From Heliomarina sp018223035 (GTDB lineage: Bacteria > Pseudomonadota > Alphaproteobacteria > Rhodobacterales > Rhodobacteraceae), in NCBI GenBank assembly GCA_018223035.1, contig JAAEZD010000002.1:347292-411291 (forward strand): DNA of 64,000 nt, given 5' to 3'. Shown here in pieces: positions 18,055-24,923 of the stretch (positions within the stretch are counted from its first letter, which is position 1; each line of letters opens with the position of its first letter). The translations under genes and the position numbers were made by a program. The notes beneath the pieces were generated by a model. It was not told the origin of the DNA and made no database searches. It saw only the letters and a program-made list of their open reading frames with translations.

Positions 18055-18147
18055 CGTAATCTCCTGTATTGGAGGGAAAGAAAGGGGAGACGCCCTGACG
18101 AACGAGGACGCCTCCCGGGGGTATCGGCCGAGGGAGGAGGCAGCCGA

Positions 18148-19137
18148 TTACTTGATGATGCCGATCTCGCGCGAGATCTGCTGGATCTGGGCGACCGAAT
18201 CCATCACGAAAGCCTGGAAGTCGGCGCCTTGAAGGTCGAGCGGGGCAAGGCCGTTGGCTTCCATGACCGCTTTCCATTCGTCGGAGGCGTAGAGAGCACC
18301 GATTTTCGACACCCATGCGTCATAGGCCGCGTCCGACATGCCGCCCGGCGCGTAGAAGCCGCGCCAGTTGGCGCCCAGCGCATCGACGCCCTGTTCGCGT
18401 GCGGTTGGGAAATCGGCGAATTCGCCATCCAGACGTTCGGGCGCGAGGACCGCGATCACCTTGATGTCGCCGCTGTCGACAAAGCCCTTGGCTTCGGAAA
18501 GGTCACCGGTAAAGGCCTGTACCGAACCGGCGAGCAGCTGCGTGACCGCCTCGCCACCACCGTCGAAGGCGATGTATTTGACTTTGCGCACGTCCTCGAT
18601 GCCATAGGCGTTGGCGGCGATCAGAACCTTGAGGTGATCCCAGCCACCCACGGCGGAACCACCGGCCACGGAAACAGAAGTTGGGTCGGCCTTGATCATG
18701 TCGAGAAGCGCGGGCAGCGTATCAACTTCGCTATCGGCAGCCACGGCGATCACGCCGTAGTCGGCACCGATGGACGCCAGCCAGCGGACCTGATCGGTGG
18801 TGTTGCCGGGATAGGCGCCCTGCGCCAGACGGGTGGCAGTAGCGGACGATGCCGCAACGATCAGGTCATTGTCATCGCCGCGCTTATTCACGACCTCGGC
18901 AAAGGCCACACCGCCGCCACCACCTGCGAGGTTGACGACCTGCATGGTCTTGTCGATCAGGCCCTGATCCTGAAGCGATTTGCCAACCTGCCGGCAAGTA
19001 AAGTCCCAGCCGCCACCCGGGTTGGCCGGGGCGATACATTCGGGGTTTTCGGGGGTGAAATCCTGTGCCGGGGCAGCCATGGCGGACAGGCCAAGGATCG
19101 CCGCCGCAAGGGTTACGCGAGTTGCGTTGAAGATCAT
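18148..19137 (-). CDS. tctC: Tripartite tricarboxylate transporter binding protein TctC
   Basis: Periplasmic binding protein of 329 residues. A Sec signal peptide (about residues 1-25, LAAAILGLSAMAAPAQ) precedes a TctC/Bug domain: PANPGGGWDFTCRQVG early, VVNLAGGGGGVAFAEV, SVAGGSAVGGWDHL and LLAGSVQAFTGDLSE. The PGGGWD loop is typical of carboxylate binders. It begins the tctCBA operon and is divergent from tctDE, which likely controls it. The exact ligand cannot be read from the sequence. Confidence 0.93.
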   Translation of the reverse strand: MIFNATRVTLAAAILGLSAMAAPAQDFTPENPECIAPANPGGGWDFTCRQVGKSLQDQGLIDKTMQVVNLAGGGGGVAFAEVVNKRGDDNDLIVAASSATATRLAQGAYPGNTTDQVRWLASIGADYGVIAVAADSEVDTLPALLDMIKADPTSVSVAGGSAVGGWDHLKVLIAANAYGIEDVRKVKYIAFDGGGEAVTQLLAGSVQAFTGDLSEAKGFVDSGDIKVIAVLAPERLDGEFADFPTAREQGVDALGANWRGFYAPGGMSDAAYDAWVSKIGALYASDEWKAVMEANGLAPLDLQGADFQAFVMDSVAQIQQISREIGIIK

Positions 19138-19254
19138 GTGATAACTCCTCCAGAGTATTTTGAATCCGGGCTTTCTGGCCGCCCGGGGCCGGATGCCACC
19201 GCACTGCGCTTTGCAGTCTCCTCGCGAGTGGCTATGACTGCTTGTTACAGGGCA

Positions 19255-19285
19255 AAGCTGTCACCAAGCTGTCATTCCGTGACAG
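19255..19285. promoter_or_regulatory. Direct repeat, possible TctD binding site
   Basis: AAGCTGTCA occurs at 19255-19263 and again at 19266-19274, an 11-base period, with the inverse TGACAG at 19280-19285. OmpR-family regulators bind tandem half-sites at about one helical turn. The region is shared by the divergent tctC and tctD genes. The repeat is seen; its role is inference. Confidence 0.4.
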
Positions 19286-19319
19286 ACAGGCGGTTTGGCC
19301 AAGCGGAAGGAAACCCAAA

Positions 19320-19991
19320 ATGCGTGTCCTGATCGTTGAGGATGCCACGGACATGGCCGAAGCCATCGCTATCCGGCTGGGCAAGTCGGGGATGGCCTGC
19401 GATCTGGCCGATAGCTGCGATACGGCCGAAGATTTCCTTGCCGTACAAAGCTATGACGCGATCGTGCTTGACATAAACCTGCCCGACCGCAACGGCACCG
19501 AGCTGCTGCAGGACCTACGCCAGAGGAATGACCGTACGCCGGTGCTGATGCTGACGGCGCTGTTCTCGGTCGATGACAGGGTGTCTGCGCTGGATCTTGG
19601 CGCGGACGACTACCTTGTGAAACCTTTTGATCAGCGCGAACTCGAGGCACGCTTGCGGGCGTTGGTCCGACGGGAGGCAGATCAGAAATCTGAAGCGGTC
19701 ACGCTTGGGCCGCTGGCTTTCCATCCGGCGACGCTTGCCGCCAGTTTGGCGGGCGCTCAGCTTGTGCTGACTCGGCGCGAGGCGACGCTGCTGGGGCTTT
19801 TGCTGAGGAACCACACGCAGGTGCTGAGCAAGCAGCGTCTTTATGACGGCTTGTTCGCATTTGACGATGCCGACGTCGGGCTTAATGCGATCGAACTTTA
19901 CATCGCGCGCCTGCGCAAGAAGCTGGCGGGATCAGGCGTGAGCATCGAGACCCAGCGCGGCCTTGGCTACAGGATCTGTCAGGATGGCTGA
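19320..19991 (+). CDS. tctD: Response regulator TctD (OmpR family)
   Basis: Response regulator of 223 residues. Receiver domain: acidic pair in VEDATDM, phospho-acceptor Asp51 in IVLDINLPD, LMLTA switch region and lysine in DDYLVKPF. The C-terminal winged helix (about 125-220) ends in TQRGLGYRI. ATG at 19320 is chosen over an upstream in-frame start at 19242 because the receiver fold begins there and GGAAGGAAA precedes it. It overlaps the kinase gene by 8 bases and is divergent from tctC, matching TctDE systems that switch on tctCBA. Confidence 0.92.
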   Translation: MRVLIVEDATDMAEAIAIRLGKSGMACDLADSCDTAEDFLAVQSYDAIVLDINLPDRNGTELLQDLRQRNDRTPVLMLTALFSVDDRVSALDLGADDYLVKPFDQRELEARLRALVRREADQKSEAVTLGPLAFHPATLAASLAGAQLVLTRREATLLGLLLRNHTQVLSKQRLYDGLFAFDDADVGLNAIELYIARLRKKLAGSGVSIETQRGLGYRICQDG

Positions 19992-21387
19992 TCGTAGCGG
20001 CGTGGCTCCGGTGACGACCTCACTCTTGTCGCGGGTGATGGTGGGGGTTCTGTCGCTTCTCGCCATTGGCGGCTGCGTGATCACGCTTGCGGCCTTTGCC
20101 TATGGAAGAAACGCGGCGCGACAGGCCTACGACCGTCTCTTGCTGGGCGCGGCGCAGGACATTGCCGAGAGCGTGGATATCCGCAGCGGCGCGCCCGTGG
20201 TCGATATCCCGGTATCGGCATTCGGTTTGCTGGCGCTCGCGACGGACGACCGGATTGCCTATGCGGTGCACGGGCCAAACGGTGCGCTGATCACCGGACA
20301 TGACAGGGTGAGACAACCGGAACCGGCGGATGCCCGGAGTGCGGCGCCGGTCTATTTCGACGATAGGATGCAGGGGGAAAAGGCGCGGTTCGTCACCGTG
20401 CTGCGTCGGTTTACCGAACGCGATTTCTCGGGGACGGTGGCCGTAACCGTGGGTCAGACATTGAGGGCACGTCAGGCGATGGCCTATGAGCTAACACGTG
20501 GTGCGATGCTTGTGACCGGGCTTGGGGGTATTGCGCTGATCCTGAGCGCCTATCTGGTGATCCGCTCGGCCATGCGTCCACTGGAGCGGATGGCCGAAGA
20601 GCTTATCGCGCGCGATCCGTATGACCTGACCCCGATGACGGCCGATGGTCCGGCCGAAGTCGCTGTTGTCGCACATGCGATGAACCGGTTCATGCAGCGG
20701 CTCGACAGGCAGGTCGGCGCGATGAAAAACCTGATTTCGGACACGGCACACCAGTTGCGGACGCCCGTTGCGGCGATCCGCGCGCAGACGGAACTGGCGC
20801 TGGAGGACGATCCTGACCAGCAGCCTCAAAGGCTTGAACGGCTGGTGCGCAGAACACGGTCGCTGGGCGAGCTGCTCGACCAGATGCTGTCGCGGGCATT
20901 GGTGATCCACCGGGCTGACAATACGCCACCCGAGCCGATGGACCTGCGCGATATTGCCTTGCGGGTGATCGAGGAGCAGGACCATGAAGTGCTGGCTCCG
21001 GGTGTCGAGGTTGAACTGGTGATCGGCGACCGGGCCGTCATGGTCATGGGCGACGAAATCTCTTTGTGCGAGGCGGTCAAGAACATGCTGGCGAACGCGT
21101 TGCGCCATGGTCAGGCCCCGATACAGGTGGGCGTGGGTGTTGAGAATGGCGACGCAATGATCTGGGTGGAAGATGCCGGGGAAGGGCCACCGGAAGAGGT
21201 GCTGTCACGGATCGGCCAGCGGTTCGAACGGTCCGCGGCCTCATCCGGGAACAGCGCCGGGCTGGGCCTGTCGATTGTCAAATCGGTGGCAGGTGCGCTG
21301 GATGGGGCATTCCGCATGGAGCGCAGCGCGAGCGGATTCCGGGCGACGCTGGCCCTGCCTTTGGACACCTCCGGGGAACAGGCGTGA
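19984..21387 (+). CDS. tctE: Sensor histidine kinase TctE
   Basis: Membrane kinase of 467 residues: a first helix (about 15-40), a periplasmic sensor domain (about 45-165, the 2CSK-N-like region with RQAYDRLLLGAAQDI), a second helix (175-195), then HAMP, a HisKA box with the phospho-accepting His256 in SDTAHQLRTPVAAI, and the ATPase domain with N, G1 and G2 boxes (NMLANALRHG, VEDAGEGPP, SAGLGLSIVKSV). Start overlaps tctD by 8 bases; its stop overlaps the next gene by one base. Likely senses carboxylate, directly or through the co-encoded binding protein. Confidence 0.92.
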   Translation: MADRSGVAPVTTSLLSRVMVGVLSLLAIGGCVITLAAFAYGRNAARQAYDRLLLGAAQDIAESVDIRSGAPVVDIPVSAFGLLALATDDRIAYAVHGPNGALITGHDRVRQPEPADARSAAPVYFDDRMQGEKARFVTVLRRFTERDFSGTVAVTVGQTLRARQAMAYELTRGAMLVTGLGGIALILSAYLVIRSAMRPLERMAEELIARDPYDLTPMTADGPAEVAVVAHAMNRFMQRLDRQVGAMKNLISDTAHQLRTPVAAIRAQTELALEDDPDQQPQRLERLVRRTRSLGELLDQMLSRALVIHRADNTPPEPMDLRDIALRVIEEQDHEVLAPGVEVELVIGDRAVMVMGDEISLCEAVKNMLANALRHGQAPIQVGVGVENGDAMIWVEDAGEGPPEEVLSRIGQRFERSAASSGNSAGLGLSIVKSVAGALDGAFRMERSASGFRATLALPLDTSGEQA

Positions 21388-22472
21388 TGCGCCCGTGGCT
21401 TATCGCCGCCGTACTTGTGATCCTGCGCGCAACCGGCCCGATGGCGCAGGAGGCCGTGGCAGAATTCAAAAGCGATACGGGAGTGCCGACGACGCAATTA
21501 CTGGTGCGTTCGACCACGGATATCGAGATCCTGGCCCCGCTGTTGCGGGCGTTTGTCACCGCGACCCCGACGATCCATTTGCAATACGAGCAATGGGGGT
21601 CGAACGCGCTTTACGACGATAGTCTGGCCGCCTGTGAGCGTGGTGCGTCACCGGCGGATGTCATTTTTTCGTCAGGCGTTCACCAGATGGTCGATCTTGT
21701 TAACCGCGCCTGTGCCCATCCCTACCGCTCAACCGCCACCGAGGCGTTGCCCGTGTCACGCCGCTGGCGCGATGAAATATGGGGTATCACGCAGGAGCCG
21801 GCGGTAATCATCTACAACACGGCGTTGGTGCCAGAAGACGAAGCGCCGGTGTCGCGTTTCGCCTTGCTCGACCTGATGCGCCAGCCCGAAAGCGCCTTTA
21901 CCGGCAAGATCGCGACCTACGATGTCGAGACCTCGGGGCTCGGGTTCCTGTTTGCCTTTATGGACAGCCTTGAGGCAACAACCTTTGGCAGTCTCCTCGA
22001 GGGCTTTTCGCGCCTGCAGGCCGTTGCCACTTGCTGTTCTGCCGAGATTATCGACGGTGTGGCCGAGGGCCGATACCTGATCGCGTATAATGTGCTGGGG
22101 TCTTACGTGGACGCGCGACCGCGCCGCGATGTCGGGGTGATCCTGCCCCGGGATTACACGTTGTTCCTGTCGCGGANNNNNNNNNNGCCGTCCGATTATA
22201 CCCTTGTCCTGTCGCGCACCTTCATGATCCCGAAACAGGCGGTGCACAAACGTGAGGCTGCGCTGCTGCTTGAATTCCTGCTGTCGCCGCAGGGGCAGAC
22301 CATGCTTGCCGAGGTCAACCTGTTTCAACGAATCGACCGCGACGCCCGGCCCCTGCCCGACAGTGCAAGGCGCGCTATCCCCATCGACCCGAAACTGCTG
22401 GTCGCCATGGACCGGCACCGGCGGCAGTTGTTCGTTGAGCAATGGCGGACGACCTTTGCCACGGAGCGGTAG
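21387..22472 (+). CDS. Periplasmic solute-binding protein co-encoded with tctDE (contains assembly gap)
   Basis: Extracellular solute-binding protein of the iron/phosphoglycerate type, about 345-360 residues, with a Sec signal (about 1-21, ending PMAQE). Motifs such as PADVIFSSGVHQMVDL, GITQEPAVIIYNTALVP and EFLLSPQGQTMLAEV fit ABC-type binding proteins (SBP_bac family). Its ATG overlaps the tctE stop as TGATG, so it is the third gene of a tctD-tctE-SBP operon and may feed ligand information to the kinase rather than serve transport; no ABC permease is nearby. Ten Ns at 22177-22186 interrupt it, and the flanking codons are near-duplicates, so the real protein is probably shorter by about 13 residues. 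Confidence 0.78.
   Translation: MRPWLIAAVLVILRATGPMAQEAVAEFKSDTGVPTTQLLVRSTTDIEILAPLLRAFVTATPTIHLQYEQWGSNALYDDSLAACERGASPADVIFSSGVHQMVDLVNRACAHPYRSTATEALPVSRRWRDEIWGITQEPAVIIYNTALVPEDEAPVSRFALLDLMRQPESAFTGKIATYDVETSGLGFLFAFMDSLEATTFGSLLEGFSRLQAVATCCSAEIIDGVAEGRYLIAYNVLGSYVDARPRRDVGVILPRDYTLFLSRXXXXPSDYTLVLSRTFMIPKQAVHKREAALLLEFLLSPQGQTMLAEVNLFQRIDRDARPLPDSARRAIPIDPKLLVAMDRHRRQLFVEQWRTTFATER
22148..22212. other. Scaffold gap (10 N) with near-duplicate flanks
   Basis: Ns occupy 22177-22186. The protein reads RDYTLFLSR before and SDYTLVLSR after the gap, and the DNA on both sides shares the pattern GATTA-A-C-T and CCTGTCGCG. This is what two overlapping contig ends joined by a dummy gap look like. 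Confidence 0.8.
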
Positions 22473-22519
22473 GACTAGAGCGTTTGGAATTGTCTTCGGC
22501 CCAACCTTGTCGGCGGCGT

Positions 22520-22547
22520 AACCGCCCGCCGGTAACGGCAGGCGGTT
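22520..22547. terminator. Hairpin between convergent genes
   Basis: AACCGCCCGCCG pairs with CGGCAGGCGGTT around GTAA with a single C-A mismatch. It lies in the 98-base gap between the convergent binding-protein gene and the MDR oxidoreductase gene. No T-run, so a weak or rho-assisted terminator. Confidence 0.55.
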
Positions 22548-22570
22548 CCTGTAGCTAGTTCAACGCAGGA

Positions 22571-23551
22571 TCAGGGGCGCAGCATCACCTTGCCCTGACG
22601 GCCCGGTGTGAGCGCGGCCTTGACCGCGCCGCCGATATCATCGAGCGGAAAGACACCGCCGTCTTCGAGGGTCAGCTCCCCCTTCATCGCGAGCGTGACC
22701 AGTTCGGTGATCAGACGTTCGCGTTCTTTCGGATCCATCTGCTGGCCAACGCGCGAGCCCCAGAAGCCACGCACCGAAATGTGTTTCATGATCAGCGTAC
22801 CCGAAGACAGGGTCAGCGGCGCGCCGGTCGCGGTGCCGAAGACAACGAGTTCGCCATCCACACCGAGCAGATCGGTCAGGTCCATCGCAAGATCCCCGCC
22901 AACGGAGTCGATGGCCGAAACCGCCCCGGATGGCCCGACCAGCGCCTGCGCTTTCTTGCGCCAGCCCGCTTCGGAGGTACTGAGAACGTTTTCGATGCCC
23001 AGCACTTCAAGCTCTGCGACGGCTTCGGCTCGGCGAACAAGATTGAGCAGCTTGATGCCGCGTGACTTTGCGAGGATCGCCATGATCTTGCCGACGGCGC
23101 CATTCGCCGCAGTCTGGATCAGCCAATCACCGCTGGAAACTTTCAGCTGCTCGAGAAGCGAAATCGCGCTGAAGGGCATGGCGATCAGCTGAGCGCCGAG
23201 CGTGTCGGAAATGGCGTCTGGCAGGGGGAGGACACCTCCGGCGGGGGCAATGAAATATTCTGCCCACGACCCGTGTACACCGGCGACCGTTATACGCTGG
23301 CCGACAAGCGCATCATCGACGCCCTCTCCTACAGCTTCAATCGTGCCCAGGGCTTCGGAGCCACCAATGGCGCCGGGAAGGTCGGGTTTGTAGCCATAAT
23401 TTCCGCGAACGGTCCATAGATCATGGTTATGGATGGGTGACAGGGTCGTTTTCACGAGAACCTCACCATAGCCGGGGGTCGGTTTATCGGTCTCGCGGCA
23501 TTCGAGGACATCGGCGGGTTCGCCGAAACTGTCATGAATCGCTGCACGCAT
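22571..23551 (-). CDS. Zinc-independent MDR oxidoreductase (quinone-reductase-like)
   Basis: Medium-chain dehydrogenase/reductase of 326 residues. N-terminal GroES-like fold (EVLVKTTLSPIHNHDLWTV, GSEALGTIEAVGEGV) and a Rossmann domain with the nucleotide loop AANGAVGKIM, typical of NADPH:quinone reductases that lack zinc ligands. ATG at 23551 is preceded by AAGGAAAA; upstream in-frame codons lie inside the TetR gene. It begins 14 bases after the TetR stop, so regulator and enzyme are one operon, a layout common for electrophile or quinone detoxification. Substrate unknown. Confidence 0.87.
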   Translation of the reverse strand: MRAAIHDSFGEPADVLECRETDKPTPGYGEVLVKTTLSPIHNHDLWTVRGNYGYKPDLPGAIGGSEALGTIEAVGEGVDDALVGQRITVAGVHGSWAEYFIAPAGGVLPLPDAISDTLGAQLIAMPFSAISLLEQLKVSSGDWLIQTAANGAVGKIMAILAKSRGIKLLNLVRRAEAVAELEVLGIENVLSTSEAGWRKKAQALVGPSGAVSAIDSVGGDLAMDLTDLLGVDGELVVFGTATGAPLTLSSGTLIMKHISVRGFWGSRVGQQMDPKERERLITELVTLAMKGELTLEDGGVFPLDDIGGAVKAALTPGRQGKVMLRP

Positions 23552-23564
23552 GGTGTTTTCCTTT

Positions 23565-24167
23565 TCAGATGGATGTTTCAGGGCACAGGCGGGCCTTGGC
23601 ATCGGCCAGAGCGTCGCGCAGTGGCGCGTCATCCTGTGCAAGTTTCGAGAGAATGGCCGCGCCCAGCAGTTGCGCGTAGAGCGTGCGGGCCGTTGAGGTT
23701 GGATTGACCAGCGGTCGGACAGAACTATCCGTCTCACCAGCCGTCAGCAGATCGGCGATCCGCCCAGTCAGAAGCGCGACCCCGTTGTCGAGAATGCCAC
23801 GCATGTCCTCGGACAAGTCGGCGATTTCGGCCGCGAGTTTGACGACAAGGCAGCGGCTGGCGATGCCTTCGGAACGGCTTTCGTCCAGCCAGGCCGCAAA
23901 GAAGGTCGACAGCTTGTCGCCCGCTTTGCCGGGGCCGTTTGCCAGCGCGTCGAAACGGGTGAGGTATTCGTCGACATAGTCCTGAAGCAGGGCACAGCCG
24001 AAATCCTCTTTCGAGGTGAAGTAGTAATAGAAAGAGCCTTTTGGCACCTCGCTATGCGCGAGGATACGGGAGAGTCCGACCCCGCCAAATCCCCCGGTGA
24101 GGACAAGCTCGCGCCCCTTGGAGAGGATTCTCTGGCGGGTCAGTTCTGATTTGGCCGGTGCGTTCAT
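23565..24167 (-). CDS. TetR/AcrR family regulator
   Basis: Regulator of 200 residues. N-terminal TetR helix-turn-helix (RILSKGRELVLTGGF, then VPKGSFYYYFTSKEDFG as recognition helix) and a variable C-terminal ligand domain with SRCLVVKLAAEIADLS, similar to the YxaF/AcuR-like group. It is the first gene of a two-gene operon with the MDR enzyme and has a likely operator just upstream, so autoregulation is probable. Confidence 0.9.
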   Translation of the reverse strand: MNAPAKSELTRQRILSKGRELVLTGGFGGVGLSRILAHSEVPKGSFYYYFTSKEDFGCALLQDYVDEYLTRFDALANGPGKAGDKLSTFFAAWLDESRSEGIASRCLVVKLAAEIADLSEDMRGILDNGVALLTGRIADLLTAGETDSSVRPLVNPTSTARTLYAQLLGAAILSKLAQDDAPLRDALADAKARLCPETSI

Positions 24168-24187
24168 TAGGCTCAGCTAATTAATAA

Positions 24188-24202
24188 TAGACCGGTCGTC
24201 TA
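24188..24202. promoter_or_regulatory. Inverted repeat, probable TetR operator
   Basis: TAGAC and GTCTA flank CGGTC, and the inner GACCGGTC is itself a perfect palindrome. The site lies 21 bases upstream of the TetR start, as expected for an autoregulatory operator. Sequence is seen; binding is inference. Confidence 0.55.
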
Positions 24203-24275
24203 GTGCCGTTTTGCGATGAGTTCGATTTACGTGGCGTGACGTCGCGTCGCTTTCCGGATTAGGGAAGCAGCCAAC

Positions 24276-24308
24276 AAAAAAACCGGACGCGATAAACGCG
24301 CCCGGCTT
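24276..24308 (-). terminator. Rho-independent terminator after VPLPA-CTERM gene
   Basis: CCGGACGCG and CGCGCCCGG form a 9-bp stem (one mismatch) around ATAAA; read on the minus strand it is followed by T7. It stands 18 bases beyond the VPLPA-CTERM gene stop. Confidence 0.8.
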
Positions 24309-24325
24309 TGTCAGCGTATATGGTT

Positions 24326-24859
24326 TCAGGCGCGCCGACGACGCATAAGCGCGATCACTCCGAAACCGGAGACCAAGAGCGGCAGTCCGGCGGGAAGCGG
24401 GACGTTGGTGACACTTACAGGAGAGATGACCATCGTGGCCGTGGTGTAGATGTCGGTCAGGTCGCCGAAGGGATCGGTGATGCTGTCATCGAACAGGAAC
24501 GAAAGGTTCAGGGAAGACCCGAATTGCGATGCCGCACTGCCCGTGATGTCGAAGAGGAAACTGAGCGTCGCGTCGCCATCGAAAAGATATCTGTCGGTTT
24601 CACCGTAGATGACCTCGCCGCTTGCATCTTCGAGCGACAGCACGAAAGCCGGATCGAAACCGAGGATGCCACCAGAGACGAGTGCATAGACCGGATCGAA
24701 ACCGGCCGTATCGGAGACGGGCGCATAGGATTCAGCGATGATGTCACCGGCGTAGAGCATTACCTCAGCCGAGGTATCTGTCACGGTAGTGGCCTGAGCG
24801 GGCATGAGACCCGCCAGCAAAAGGGCGGCAGCCGCCAGAATGGTTGATTTAATCTTCAT
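24326..24859 (-). CDS. VPLPA-CTERM sorting domain protein
   Basis: Secreted protein of 177 residues. Sec signal at about 1-24 (STILAAAALLLAGLMPAQA), a serine/aspartate-rich, cysteine-free body rich in beta-type sequence (LSFLFDITGS and LNLSFLFDDS are similar), and a C-terminal VPLPAGLPLLVSGFGVIAL segment ending in arginines. That tripartite tail is the VPLPA-CTERM signal, the alphaproteobacterial version of PEP-CTERM, recognised by exosortase and followed by surface attachment or release. No exosortase is in the window. The gene starts 65 bases after the giant RTX protein on the same strand, suggesting co-expression. Function of the body is unknown. Confidence 0.88.
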   Translation of the reverse strand: MKIKSTILAAAALLLAGLMPAQATTVTDTSAEVMLYAGDIIAESYAPVSDTAGFDPVYALVSGGILGFDPAFVLSLEDASGEVIYGETDRYLFDGDATLSFLFDITGSAASQFGSSLNLSFLFDDSITDPFGDLTDIYTTATMVISPVSVTNVPLPAGLPLLVSGFGVIALMRRRRA

Positions 24860-24923
24860 TTTACGTCTCTTGAGTTGGAGGGAGAAGGTGGCCAGCCGCA
24901 CCCCGGCTGGCCATTGATCCGGC

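Noticed and set aside
17668..19332. 554-codon plus-strand open frame
   Set aside because: Runs antisense through tctB and tctC, both clear family members; a GC-rich mirror frame.
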